Shown: positions 1 through 8,864 of the stretch, one piece after another
Numbering within the stretch: the stretch's first letter is position 1
How the letters are laid out: each line of letters opens with the position of its first letter
Source: JAJPJE01 sp963848375
GTDB taxonomy: Bacteria > Acidobacteriota > Terriglobia > Terriglobales > Acidobacteriaceae
NCBI GenBank assembly: GCA_963848375.1
Contig: CAWKDK010000030.1
Coordinates: 11,587-75,586, forward strand
Direction of reading: 5' to 3'
Length of the DNA stretch: 64,000 nt
The notes under the pieces: model-generated
Told to the model about the DNA's origin: nothing
Seen by the model: only the letters and a program-made list of their open reading frames with translations
Database searches by the model: none
Position numbers and translations under genes: made by a program

Positions 1-343
1 AATCGCGTTCACCGCGCCGGCGCGAAACAGCACCGCGGTCAGGATGACGGCGACGACAATCGGGGGAAAGAAACTCAGCGCGAACTTGCGTCCCGGACCC
101 GAGAACAACGGGATTCCGGCGCGACGCGCCTTGCGCCGCATGGTCCACATCGCCACCGAGAAGGCGAGTACGGCGTCGATGAGCCAGACGGCCATCCAGC
201 GTCCGAAGCTTGGTTGCATCGAGCGCTACCAGCGCCGCGAGCAGCGCCGTAATGCCCATCGCCGCAGTTCCCCAGCCCGGCACAGCCGTAAAGGAGCTGG
301 AGTTTTCCATGGTGCGGCGAATGTACTGCAGGTCCTCCATCAT
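1..343 (-). CDS. Conserved small membrane protein, partial at left edge, one frameshift
   Basis: Reading leftward from the ATG at 343, the product begins MMEDLQYIRRTMEN, followed by SFTAVPGWGT and a hydrophobic alanine/leucine helix. After about 45 residues the frame moves by one base near 206 and continues with WMAVWLIDAVLAFS, MRRKARRAG and a second hydrophobic stretch (FPPIVVAVILTAVLF) to the window edge. The two halves join naturally into one multi-helix inner-membrane protein. I recognise the pattern as a conserved hypothetical membrane protein but know no function. The C-terminus lies outside the window. The start could be a little upstream, because the frame stays open. Confidence 0.55.
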   Translation of the reverse strand, partial: MMEDLQYIRRTMENSSSFTAVPGWGTAAMGITALLAALVALDATKLRTLDGRLAHRRRTRLLGGDVDHAAQGASRRNPVVLGSGTQVRAEFLSPDCRRRHPDRGAVSRRRGERD

Positions 344-627
344 GCTGGAGGGCGGCTCGCTCGAAGGGGAGTCGACGACGATGGGAACGCGTCGGACTCG
401 GCATCGGCGAGAGCTTTGCATGCGGGGTAGAGTACAGTTCGGGGCTGGGGTAGTCAAGTACTTTGTGACGCAAAGTTGAGGCCCGGGTGATTGTGTTACT
501 ACCTTCTGGCCGACGTTACCTTCGTACATTGCCCAGGGGGACAGGTGCGCCTACAGTGCTCTCAAGAGGCTGGCAGGTTCCTGGCATCCGTGTATGGTTG
601 CTGCGCTCCTGATCCAAGAAGAGGGAT

Positions 628-1653
628 ATGAAACGCAAGGGGCTACGCAGATTTGCCGAAGTGAACAAGGAATGGTGGCTAGTCCTATCCCTGTTCCTGA
701 TTGCCGCGGTGCTGGACAGCATGGCGACACGGAACCAGATGATGTTGTGCCTGTACGTGCTGCCGACGATGTTTTCCGCGTACTTCTTCGGGCGGCGGCA
801 CGCGATCCACACGGCATTCGCGAGCATCTTTCTGGTCGTCCTGAGCTGGACGCTGAAGTCGCTGCTGTTTCACGGCAGCACCACTGAACTGCTCGAACAT
901 AACTGGTATGACCTGATCGTCTGGGGAACGGTGCTGGTGGCGCTGGCGTACTCGATGGGCACGCTGTTCCGCGAATTGCGCGAGATGTATGAAGGCATGC
1001 TGCTGATCCTGGGACACCTGGTTTCGCGCGGCACGGATACACAAAAACGCGCACGCCAGCTTGCGTGGTTGGCGACCGCGATCGGACGCGAAGCGGGACT
1101 GTCAATGGAACGACTGGTGGATATACAGTCGGCTGCATTGCTTCAGGAAATCGGGACGATGGAAATCAGCCGCGAAGTTCTGGCTAAGGCCGGGCGCTTG
1201 ACGAGTGCGGAACGCGATGTTCTACCTGAGAAAGCGAGTACGGCCGCACGCACGCAACGCGAGGGGCTGCACTCGCTGAAGCGCGTGATTCCGATCATGC
1301 TTGCGGCTAATAATGATGTGGATTACTACGCGGCCAGCAAGGCGGGAGCGTCGCTGGAATCGCGAGTCATGGCGATTGCCAACGAGTACAACAATTTGAT
1401 CAGCGACGCGGAAAACCGGAGCGCGCTCTCTCCGCACGTCGCCCGCAGCATCATCTTGCGGGCTGCGGGTACGCGCTACAGTTTCGACGTGGTGAACGCG
1501 TTCGTGGCAGCGTTCGATTCCGGCAGCCTGAACTGGACTGGCCGCGAACTGCCGAGTGCCAACGATTCCGCGCACGATAGCTACGAGCGGAAATTCGGCA
1601 AGCCCGGAGCGGAAGAAGAAACCAGCATCCGTCGCTCGCTGACACTGGCGTAG
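628..1653 (+). CDS. Membrane protein with degenerate HD-GYP-like domain
   Basis: 341 residues. Four hydrophobic helices fill roughly residues 18-115, so the N-terminus is an integral membrane sensor-like region. After it comes a helical domain that follows the layout of HD-GYP c-di-GMP phosphodiesterases (LVSRGTDTQKRARQLAWLA, then AALLQEIGTMEISREVL, then AGRLTSAE). In an active HD-GYP domain the second segment reads LLHDIGK; here it is LLQEIGT, so the metal-binding HD pair is replaced by QE and the lysine is lost, and the GYP segment is not recognisable. Catalysis is therefore unlikely, and a binding or scaffold role is inferred. The ATG at 628 follows an AAGAAGAGGGA ribosome binding site. 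Confidence 0.65.
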   Translation: MKRKGLRRFAEVNKEWWLVLSLFLIAAVLDSMATRNQMMLCLYVLPTMFSAYFFGRRHAIHTAFASIFLVVLSWTLKSLLFHGSTTELLEHNWYDLIVWGTVLVALAYSMGTLFRELREMYEGMLLILGHLVSRGTDTQKRARQLAWLATAIGREAGLSMERLVDIQSAALLQEIGTMEISREVLAKAGRLTSAERDVLPEKASTAARTQREGLHSLKRVIPIMLAANNDVDYYAASKAGASLESRVMAIANEYNNLISDAENRSALSPHVARSIILRAAGTRYSFDVVNAFVAAFDSGSLNWTGRELPSANDSAHDSYERKFGKPGAEEETSIRRSLTLA

Positions 1654-1679
1654 GCGAGAGTGCGCCAGCGCGGCAGAGC

Positions 1680-1838
1680 TCAGGCTCTGGACGCAGCGCC
1701 TCGGACGAAGTGCAGAATCAGGGAGATGACTGCCAGGATCAGCAGCAGGTGAATCAGTCCACCGGCCACGTGAAACACTCCCCAGCCCAGAATCCACGCC
1801 ACTAACAGAACTACGAACAGAATTGTCCAAACGCTCAT
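1680..1838 (-). CDS. lmo0937-like small membrane protein
   Basis: A 52-residue ORF beginning MSVWTILFVVLLVAWILGWG and ending in FVRGAASRA. It is almost entirely two hydrophobic helices joined by a short FHVAGG turn with a basic tail, the pattern of the lmo0937 (DUF5670) family of tiny membrane proteins common in Acidobacteria. An AGGAGGAG ribosome binding site sits just before the ATG at 1838. The gene lies convergent to the degenerate HD-GYP gene, and the stop is 27 bases beyond that gene's stop. The function of the family is unknown. Confidence 0.8.
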   Translation of the reverse strand: MSVWTILFVVLLVAWILGWGVFHVAGGLIHLLLILAVISLILHFVRGAASRA

Positions 1839-1928
1839 TGCTCCTCCTTTTGTGCAAGCACCGTGTTAGAGGGATTCACTTACGCCAGGGTTGCACCCCA
1901 GCTCACGTTGCGCGAATAGAATGAAGCG

Positions 1929-2150
1929 ATGATCAGTATTGGCAAGCTGCTGCTGATTTTCGGCGGAGTCCTCTTCTTGCTGGGCCTGATTGTTCTGCTG
2001 GCGGGAAGGTTGAATTTCCCTCTGGGACGCCTGCCGGGCGACGTTGTCTTTCGCGGCAAGAATAGTGTCTTTTATTTTCCGCTGGCAACTTCGATTGTGT
2101 TGAGCATCTTGCTCTCGCTGATCTTCTACTTGATTGGCCGCTTCCGCTAG
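1929..2150 (+). CDS. DUF2905 family membrane protein
   Basis: 73 residues with two hydrophobic helices (about 5-25 and 48-70) separated by the conserved loop GRLNFPLGRLPGDVVFRGKN. The LGRLPGD motif and the YFPLATSI start of the second helix are diagnostic of DUF2905. It is an integral membrane protein of unknown function, often found beside recombination or DNA-repair genes. Here it ends 20 bases before xseA, so the two are probably co-transcribed. Confidence 0.85.
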   Translation: MISIGKLLLIFGGVLFLLGLIVLLAGRLNFPLGRLPGDVVFRGKNSVFYFPLATSIVLSILLSLIFYLIGRFR

Positions 2151-2170
2151 CTCGCATTACACTGGACTCG

Positions 2171-3538
2171 ATGTCCCTGAGCGAACAACTAGGCTTTACC
2201 TTTCAAGCCACCCGGCGCATATGGACGGTGCGAGATTTGATGTCCGACTTACGGACACGAGTCGAACGCGAATACGCGGACGTGTGGGTGGAAGGCGAGA
2301 TTTCGAATTTTCGCCCCGCCGACTCGGGTCATCTTTATTTCACGCTCAAGGACGACGGCGCTCAGATCCGCATTGTCATGTTTCGGTCGCAAGCGCGGCT
2401 GCTGCGATTCAAGCCGGAGAATGGCTTGCAGATCGTCGCTCGCGGGCGGGTCACGATCTATGAACCACGCGGCGAGATGCAGCTCTCGGCCGAGTACCTG
2501 GAGCCCAAGGGCGCTGGAGCCCTGCAGATTGCTTTCGAGCAGCTCAAAGCCAAGCTGGCGGCCGAAGGACTGTTCGATCAAGCCCGCAAGAAAGCGATTC
2601 CGGCGCTGCCACGGCGCATCGGGATTGTGACTTCGCCGCGAGGCGCTGCTATCCAGGACATCCTGAACATTCTGCGGCGGCGGCACGAGTCGGTGAACGT
2701 GCTGATCTTCCCTGCCCAGGTGCAGGGCGAAGCAGCTGCTGCGGAGGTCGGGGCCGGTGTTCGTTTCTTCAATCGCGCGAACAATGTGGATGTAATCCTG
2801 GTGGCGCGTGGCGGCGGCTCGCTGGAGGATCTGGCTGCGTTCAATGATGAGACGCTCGCGCGCACCGTGGCCGGATCGCGAATTCCGGTGATCTCGGCGG
2901 TGGGCCACGAAACGGATTTCACGATCGTTGACTTTGTTTCCGACCTGCGTGCTCCAACACCTTCGGCGGCTGCCGAACTGGTGATTCGTTCTCGCCAGGA
3001 GTTGGAGGATCAGGTTGAAAATCTGCGGCGGCGTCTCTCGCGCGCGACCCGTTACCAGCTACTTCACGCCAAGCAGTTGCTGACCGAACTCTCGCAGCAC
3101 GGGGCGTTTGCCAGAATGCGAGACGCCATCTCTCGGCGTCAGCAGCGCACGGATGAACTGGTGTACCGGCTTCGAGAAGCACTGAACGTTCAGCTCCGCA
3201 TACGGCATCGCCGTCTGGACGTGGCTTCGGCGCGTGTTCGCCATCACGATCTGCGCACCCGACTGGGATTCATCCGCAGCCAGTTGGAGACGCGGAGCGG
3301 TGCGCTCGCTTCCACGATTCGGGCCCAGTTGCGGCAGCGGCATGCTCGCCTGGATCAGCTTGCGGCGCAGTTGAATGCGCTCTCTCCTACCAATATTCTT
3401 GAGCGTGGATATGCGTTGGTTTTCGACTCCGCCGGGAACCTGGTCAAGAATGCAAACCAAGTAAGTGCGGGAGAAGAGATTTCCGCCCGGCTCGCACATG
3501 GATCGGTGAAGGCCCGCGTCAACGAAGTGGAACGCTAG
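2171..3538 (+). CDS. xseA: Exodeoxyribonuclease VII large subunit
   Basis: 455 residues, normal length for XseA. The N-terminal OB fold (about 18-115) contains VWVEGEISNFRPADSGHLYF and TLKDDGAQI. The catalytic domain follows with RRIGIVTSPRGAAIQDIL, RGGGSLEDLAAFNDE and ISAVGHETDFTIVDFVSDLRAPTPS. A coiled-coil region and the C-terminal segment LSPTNILERGYALV complete the protein. XseA with XseB degrades single-stranded DNA from both ends. The start ATG at 2171 follows the DUF2905 stop closely. No XseB-like ORF follows in the 219-base gap, so the small subunit must be elsewhere. Confidence 0.95.
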   Translation: MSLSEQLGFTFQATRRIWTVRDLMSDLRTRVEREYADVWVEGEISNFRPADSGHLYFTLKDDGAQIRIVMFRSQARLLRFKPENGLQIVARGRVTIYEPRGEMQLSAEYLEPKGAGALQIAFEQLKAKLAAEGLFDQARKKAIPALPRRIGIVTSPRGAAIQDILNILRRRHESVNVLIFPAQVQGEAAAAEVGAGVRFFNRANNVDVILVARGGGSLEDLAAFNDETLARTVAGSRIPVISAVGHETDFTIVDFVSDLRAPTPSAAAELVIRSRQELEDQVENLRRRLSRATRYQLLHAKQLLTELSQHGAFARMRDAISRRQQRTDELVYRLREALNVQLRIRHRRLDVASARVRHHDLRTRLGFIRSQLETRSGALASTIRAQLRQRHARLDQLAAQLNALSPTNILERGYALVFDSAGNLVKNANQVSAGEEISARLAHGSVKARVNEVER

Positions 3539-3757
3539 AGTCTGGTTACTATCCATTTCGCCAAATAACTGTGCGTAAAAAATCCGTAAAAAACTGTCTC
3601 TACGTTATTGCTCCAGCAGCAGCTCTGGATTTCGATAGCGAATCATCCGGCATTGCGATAAATAACTAGGATCCGACCTCTTTGGGAGCGCTGTATTGGT
3701 TTCGGCTACGGCGGTTCAATGACCCAATCACCCAATCGCGGAGTGGCCCGGTAAGCT

Positions 3758-4969
3758 ATGCCAGCTAACGCCGACAGGTTTCTACTCGAACTCTTCGCGA
3801 TTTTTGTCTGGGCGAAAGTCTTCGGAGAGGTGTTCGAGCAGTTCTCGCTACCAGGAGTTCTGGGCGAGATCCTGGCTGGCGTGTTCCTCGGACCGCACGC
3901 CACTCGCCTGGTGATCCCTAGCGAATCCGTAGGGTCGCTGGCGGAAGTCGGCGCGATCTTTCTTCTGTTCACCGTAGGCCTGGAAACCCGACCATTGGAG
4001 CTGATTCGAGTCGGGCGCACTTCGATCCGCGTCGCGGTGGCGGGAATCGTGGCTCCGTTTGTGCTCGGCTTCGGCTACCTGATGTTGCGAGGGGAACCGA
4101 GTCACGAGTCCATCTTCGTCGCCGCTGCGATGATCGCCACCAGCGTGGGCATCACCGCACGCGTGCTGAGCGACCTCGGTGCGCTGAATACGCGCTCGGC
4201 GAAGATCATCCTCGGCGCGGCGGTTTTCGACGATATTCTCGGGATGATCGTGCTGACGATTGTTACCGGCGTGGCTTCCGGCGGAAGAGTGCAGTGGCTG
4301 CACATTGGTGTGCTGATTGCCGAAGCGCTGAGCTTTGCGTTCTTCATGATCTTTATTGGCCCGCGGATTGTGCGCGGGATGCGGCCGGGGCTGGAGCGCA
4401 TGTCCACGCACGACGCGCCTTTGATCCTGGCACTCGCGATTTGTCTCGGTCTCTCAGTTGCGGCGACCAAGATCGGCATGGCGGCCATCATCGGCGCCTT
4501 TTTCGCGGGACTGGTGTTCGCCGACTACGCTCCGGAGTGGGGGCTGGCGCCGCGCGCTCACGCGATTAACGAATTTCTCGCGCCATTCTTTTTCTTCATC
4601 ATGGGGTCGCGCCTCGATCTCGCCATGTTCAACCGGTCGGTGCTGATTGACGCTGCGGTGATCTCCGTTTTGGCGATTATCTCGAAGGTGGTGGGCTGCG
4701 GACTTCCGGTGCTTTCCGAAGGACCTCGAGCCGCTCTGCAAGTGGGCATCGGCATGACGCCACGAGGCGAGGTTGCGCTCATCGTTGCTCTCATCGGCTT
4801 GCAGATGAACGTTATTTCGCAGCAGGCATACGCCGTGGTAATCATCATGACCGCAGTGACAACGCTGTTCGCACCGCTCGTACTACGATATCTGTTCCGT
4901 GATGAGCCGACGGACTCGACGCCTGCGCCGATGGACACGGAGGAAGTGGAACGCAGTCGCCTGGGCTGA
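3758..4969 (+). CDS. Cation:proton antiporter (CPA2/KefB-type)
   Basis: 403 residues, about twelve hydrophobic helices. Family signatures are visible: FGEVFEQFSLPGVLGEILAGVFLGP near the N-terminus, FLLFTVGLETRP at about 70, ATSVGITARVLSDLG and FDDILGMIVL in the ion-transport core, and MTPRGEVALIVA near the C-terminus. These place it in the CPA2 sodium/potassium-proton exchanger family in the inner membrane. The protein ends shortly after the last helix with no RCK/TrkA nucleotide-binding domain, unlike full-length KefB/KefC. It stands alone, with no ligand-gating subunit beside it. Confidence 0.9.
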   Translation: MPANADRFLLELFAIFVWAKVFGEVFEQFSLPGVLGEILAGVFLGPHATRLVIPSESVGSLAEVGAIFLLFTVGLETRPLELIRVGRTSIRVAVAGIVAPFVLGFGYLMLRGEPSHESIFVAAAMIATSVGITARVLSDLGALNTRSAKIILGAAVFDDILGMIVLTIVTGVASGGRVQWLHIGVLIAEALSFAFFMIFIGPRIVRGMRPGLERMSTHDAPLILALAICLGLSVAATKIGMAAIIGAFFAGLVFADYAPEWGLAPRAHAINEFLAPFFFFIMGSRLDLAMFNRSVLIDAAVISVLAIISKVVGCGLPVLSEGPRAALQVGIGMTPRGEVALIVALIGLQMNVISQQAYAVVIIMTAVTTLFAPLVLRYLFRDEPTDSTPAPMDTEEVERSRLG

Positions 4970-5508
4970 ACGGCGATTAGTCTGCCGGTGGCTCAATAAA
5001 GAGTAGGCAAAGTCAAGATGAAGGTAAGCCCGTGACCTTCCCACTCGTTGCTTCGCACGAGTGGGGCACCCGCTGCGGAACGGGTTTGCGCCCGGGTCTT
5101 TGGCCAATCAGTCGCCTGAAGGAAGAAGCTCGGCAAAGTCATCGAGTAAATTGGGTTCCTGGGCGCGACGGTGTACGCCGAGCCGTGCTGCTTCGATTGA
5201 CTGCTCAAGTGCGAGATTTGCGTCCGTCGAGCAAAACGCGGGAGCGTTCCCCGAATCCTGTTGTACGTGGTTCCATATCATGTGGCACCCCATGCGTCAT
5301 TAGACGGCGGGTTTCGCGCGGATACAATGGTGGGTAGTCCGCGATTGCTGGTCGCCCGAAACGGACTGGGCGTGCGCCGGGCCGCGCGAAGGGTGTGGAA
5401 CATAGTGGCGCAGTCTCTCCTGAGTGGCAATCTCCCGTTCCCGACAGCTATCACCATACTAGAATTACTTCGCGATGTTGCCGCCTCAACTTCCATCTAA
5501 TCTCGGCG
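4970..5508. other. Gene-poor stretch with a GTGGGGCACCC repeat
   Basis: No convincing coding frame is seen on either strand. Bases 5048-5075 hold a member of the dispersed repeat family whose hallmark is GTGGGGCACCC (CTTCGCACGA then GTGGGGCACCCGC). A second decayed copy, ATGTGGCACCCC, is near 5280. The short minus-strand frame 5108-5293 has a protein-like composition but no start signal and no recognisable family. Confidence 0.5.
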
Positions 5509-5868
5509 ATGCTGCTTTTGTATTTGGTACGATGCTGCGTGGCCTCCGTCTTTTGCTGCGGAAGCGGTGAGTTGGCTCACGGCAAACAGTTATGCAGTCC
5601 TCTGGACAGAGCTTTGGGCCTTGAACAATGGGTGCGTTTCCGGCTTGCCTATAGGACGCAGCGGCTTGCCAGAGGCCACGGTAACACGGTCAATCGTGCG
5701 CCAGGTGAGGAGTGGCAAGCATTCGTTCGCCGCTGCCGCGCGGAAACACTTGCCTACTTGCAATCGTTCAACCCCGCGGAAATCGGTGAAGGAGGCCATT
5801 TGTACTTCAACATCACCTGGGTGAATGAAAAAGAGTTCGACAGCCCCATGTACGCTGAGCGGAGATAA
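5509..5868 (+). CDS. Hypothetical protein, weak
   Basis: A possible 119-residue frame starting at the ATG at 5509 (MLLLYLVRCC) with a hydrophobic, cysteine-rich N-terminus that could be a signal peptide, followed by a polar region containing GEEWQAFVRRCRAETLAYLQ and GGHLYFNITWVN. The C-terminal half has a believable residue composition and the frame overlaps no other gene. I recognise no family and see no strong ribosome binding site. It sits in a stretch of atypical composition between the antiporter and the M13 peptidase. Confidence 0.3.
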   Translation: MLLLYLVRCCVASVFCCGSGELAHGKQLCSPLDRALGLEQWVRFRLAYRTQRLARGHGNTVNRAPGEEWQAFVRRCRAETLAYLQSFNPAEIGEGGHLYFNITWVNEKEFDSPMYAERR

Positions 5869-6096
5869 CCGTCATGAAAATCGCGATACCGCAATATCCA
5901 ATTAGCTGGCGGTACCAGCGGCTTTCGGGCAGTTGTCACCGAAACTCATCTGCAAATTGGTGTAGCGTATGTCAGTTTCAGGTGCTCGCAAAGGTGAGAA
6001 GAATGGAGAATACAACGATCTCTTCGCCAGCAGAGCGCGTCTACGCTGCCGCGATAGCCATAATGGTGCCACTGTTTTTGGCAATCCTCGGGTTGA

Positions 6097-6420
6097 GTGG
6101 TACTTAAAAAGGATGGCGTAGACACCGCACAGATGAAAACGGAAGCAATGTATTGCCTCGCCTACATCGGTACCATTTCCGTCGCTGTTTGGGTCCGCAA
6201 CTCCCTGCTTCGGAGATTGACTGCGGTGCTGGTGAGCGAACTCCTGCGTTCAGGACTTCGGTTTGGAGTTCCACTGTTCTTGTTCACGACCACCTTCAAT
6301 TTCGTGTTTCCGTCTCAAATTAACTTCGCAGAGCACGTCGGCATCAACTTGATGCTTGCGCTGCTTGCTTCATGGGCATGGAGGCCCGAGCGCACAGAAC
6401 ACTTGAATTGTGCCGGATAG
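6097..6420 (+). CDS. Hypothetical small membrane protein, weak
   Basis: 107 residues from a GTG, with an alternative ATG at 6133 (MKTEAMYCLAYIGT). At least three hydrophobic segments (CLAYIGTISVAVWV, FGVPLFLFTTTFNFVF, GINLMLALLASWAW) suggest a small integral membrane protein. It overlaps the end of a 34-residue frame at 6003-6107 (MENTTISSPAERVYAAAI, one helix), and the two could be one broken gene. No family is recognised. Base composition is lower in GC than the neighbours, hinting at foreign or decaying DNA. Confidence 0.4.
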   Translation: MVLKKDGVDTAQMKTEAMYCLAYIGTISVAVWVRNSLLRRLTAVLVSELLRSGLRFGVPLFLFTTTFNFVFPSQINFAEHVGINLMLALLASWAWRPERTEHLNCAG

Positions 6421-6620
6421 GTAGCGGTAGAGTCTCCCTAAGCTCTCCCTTTCCATTATCAACGACGCACCCGCACTGCCACGACACAAACCTGGCACTT
6501 CGTCATCTCCTGAACCACAGCCTGCACCACTCCGCCGTTCGAGTGAAACAACCTATTGGAGCGGGAATCCGCTCTGCTGTACACTCACCCGTTTGCCACC
6601 TCATTCCTCCCAGGAGTGTC

Positions 6621-8678
6621 ATGCGATTCAAACTGTGTTGCTCTCTTCTACTGCTGACTTCTCTCGCGTTTGCGCAAAGCGCTCCCAGTCCGAATAAAGC
6701 TCCGGCTTCTCCTGTGGCTCCCCGCATTCCGAGCTTCGATAAGACAGCGATGGATCTCGGGACCGATCCGTGTGTCGACTTTTACAAGTACGCGTGCGGC
6801 GGATGGATGGCGAAGAATCCCATCCCCGGAGACCAGGCGCGCTGGGGACGCTTCGATGAATTGCAGGAGCGCAACTACGACATACTGCATGCCATTCTCG
6901 AAAAAGCCGCGGTGGCCAGTGCCAAACGCGACGCGGTGATGCAGAAGATTGGCGACAACTATGCCGCCTGCATGGACGAGACGCACATCAACGCATTGGG
7001 CGCGAAGCCGATCGAGCCGCAGATGCAGCGGATCGCGGCGATCAAGACGCGGCAGGATTTGATCAGCACGATTGCGTATTTGCATTCGCAGGGTGTGAGC
7101 GGACTGTTTGGATTCGGGCCGTCACCCAATCTGCACGATGCCACGCAGATGATCGCCAATGTCGATCAGGGCGGGCTGGGATTGCCGGATCGCGATTACT
7201 ACTTGAAGAGCGATCCCAAGTCGGTGGAGACGCGCGAGCGGTACGTCGCGCACGTTCAGAAGATGTTCGAACTGCTCGGCGACAAGCCCGAAGCCGCTGC
7301 TGCCCAGGCGAAAACCGTTCTGCAAATCGAAACCGAGCTGGCGCAGTCGTCGATGGACCGCGCCGAGCGGCGCAATCCGGCCAAGCGCGATCATCCGATG
7401 AGCCTGGTGGAGTTGAACGAGCTGGCGCCGAACTTTCAATTCACGCAGTACTTCACCGATAGCGGCGCGCCGAAGTTTGAGTCGCTGAATGTGGTTAACC
7501 CGGAGTTCTTCAAACAGGTGAGTCCGAAACTCGATTCCATTCCGATTGCCGATTGGAAGACTTACTTGCGCTGGCACCTGGTTCGAACCACGGCACCGAC
7601 GCTCTCCGAACCTTTTGTCCAGGAAGATTTCGCGTTCGAGCGCAAGTACCTGAATGGCCAGAAAGAAATCCAGGTTCGCTGGAAACGTTGTGTCATCAGG
7701 ACAGATCGCCAAATCGGAGAAGCGCTCGGGCAGCCCTATGTCGACGAGACCTTCGGCGTGGAAGGCAAGCAGCGCACGTTGAAAATGGTGAATGCCATCG
7801 AAACCGCTGCTGGGCAGGACTTCCAGGGCCTGTCGTGGATGACCGACACGACCAAGAAGCAAGCGGATATCAAACTCAAGAGCATTCGCAATAACATTGG
7901 TTATCCGGACAAGTGGCGGGACTACACGAAGCTCACGATCAAGCGTGACGATGCGCTCGGAAACTATCTGCGAGCGAACGCTTTTGAGGAAGACCGCCAG
8001 GTGAACAAGATTGGCAAGGCGGTGGACCGGTCGGAATGGTCGATGTCGCCGCCAACGGTGAACGCGTACTATCGTCCTCCGATGAATGACATCAACTTCC
8101 CTGCCGGCATTCTGCAGCCGCCGTTCTATGACAACAACATTGATGATGCGGTGAACTACGGTGGCATCGGCGCGGTGATCGGCCACGAACTGACGCACGG
8201 GTTCGACGATCAGGGCAGCCAGTTCGATTCTGTCGGCAACTTCAAATCGTGGTGGACGCCGGAAGATCGTGCGGAGTTCGACAAGCGCACGCAGTGCATC
8301 GCCGATCAGTACGAGAGTTACGTTGCGGTGGATGATGTCCATCTCAAAGGTAGGTTAACGCTGGGCGAAAACACCGCTGATAACGGCGGAGTGCGCATCT
8401 CGTACCTGGCGCTGCAGAACACCATGAAGGACAAGGGCGGTGCGCCGGGGCCGATCGATGGCTTCACGCCGGAACAGCGCTTTTTCCTGGCGTATGGCCA
8501 GATATGGTGCCAGAACGTTACTCCGGAAAACTCGCGCGTGCGCGCATTGACCGATCCGCACTCGCCGGGACAGTACCGGGTGAACGGCGTGGTCTCGAAC
8601 TCGACGGAATTCCAGAAGGCCTTCGGCTGCAAAGCCGGTCAGCCGATGGTGAGAGAGAACGCCTGCCACGTGTGGTGA
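6621..8678 (+). CDS. Secreted M13 family metallopeptidase (neprilysin-like)
   Basis: The frame is open from 6372 but the true start is the ATG at 6621, where a signal peptide begins (MRFKLCCSLLLLTSLAFAQS); this gives 685 residues, normal for M13. The zinc-binding HExxH motif is present in VIGHELTHGFDDQGSQF, with the downstream glutamate motif GENTADNGG. NAYYRPPMNDINFPAGILQPPF is the conserved substrate-side segment, and the protein ends in the typical C-terminal CHVW. The N-terminal PCVDFYKYACGGW motif is also intact. It is probably an exported zinc endopeptidase acting on small peptides. A CAGGAG ribosome binding site precedes the start. Confidence 0.95.
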   Translation: MRFKLCCSLLLLTSLAFAQSAPSPNKAPASPVAPRIPSFDKTAMDLGTDPCVDFYKYACGGWMAKNPIPGDQARWGRFDELQERNYDILHAILEKAAVASAKRDAVMQKIGDNYAACMDETHINALGAKPIEPQMQRIAAIKTRQDLISTIAYLHSQGVSGLFGFGPSPNLHDATQMIANVDQGGLGLPDRDYYLKSDPKSVETRERYVAHVQKMFELLGDKPEAAAAQAKTVLQIETELAQSSMDRAERRNPAKRDHPMSLVELNELAPNFQFTQYFTDSGAPKFESLNVVNPEFFKQVSPKLDSIPIADWKTYLRWHLVRTTAPTLSEPFVQEDFAFERKYLNGQKEIQVRWKRCVIRTDRQIGEALGQPYVDETFGVEGKQRTLKMVNAIETAAGQDFQGLSWMTDTTKKQADIKLKSIRNNIGYPDKWRDYTKLTIKRDDALGNYLRANAFEEDRQVNKIGKAVDRSEWSMSPPTVNAYYRPPMNDINFPAGILQPPFYDNNIDDAVNYGGIGAVIGHELTHGFDDQGSQFDSVGNFKSWWTPEDRAEFDKRTQCIADQYESYVAVDDVHLKGRLTLGENTADNGGVRISYLALQNTMKDKGGAPGPIDGFTPEQRFFLAYGQIWCQNVTPENSRVRALTDPHSPGQYRVNGVVSNSTEFQKAFGCKAGQPMVRENACHVW

Positions 8679-8864
8679 GGGATTCGCATTGATCTGCAAC
8701 CCAGGTTAGCGCCGAAAAGAACGGCGCGACACGCGTGTGGCAGCCATTCAAGTCAGTGCTTCCACCCCCGCTTCGCGGTAGTCACCCAGCTGCATTTCCC
8801 TCGCACTGTGACCCACCGCACGGAAAGCCGCGTCCATCCGTGGTATCCGTGAGGGCGTTGGCGC

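Noticed and set aside
2134..2463. Alternative 109-codon frame overlapping the xseA start
   Set aside because: It lies in another frame of the XseA OB fold and lacks any motif.
7122..8342. Long minus-strand open frame (406 codons) opposite the M13 peptidase gene
   Set aside because: It is the antisense shadow of a well-conserved GC-rich gene; no motif or ribosome binding site, and all M13 signatures are on the plus strand.
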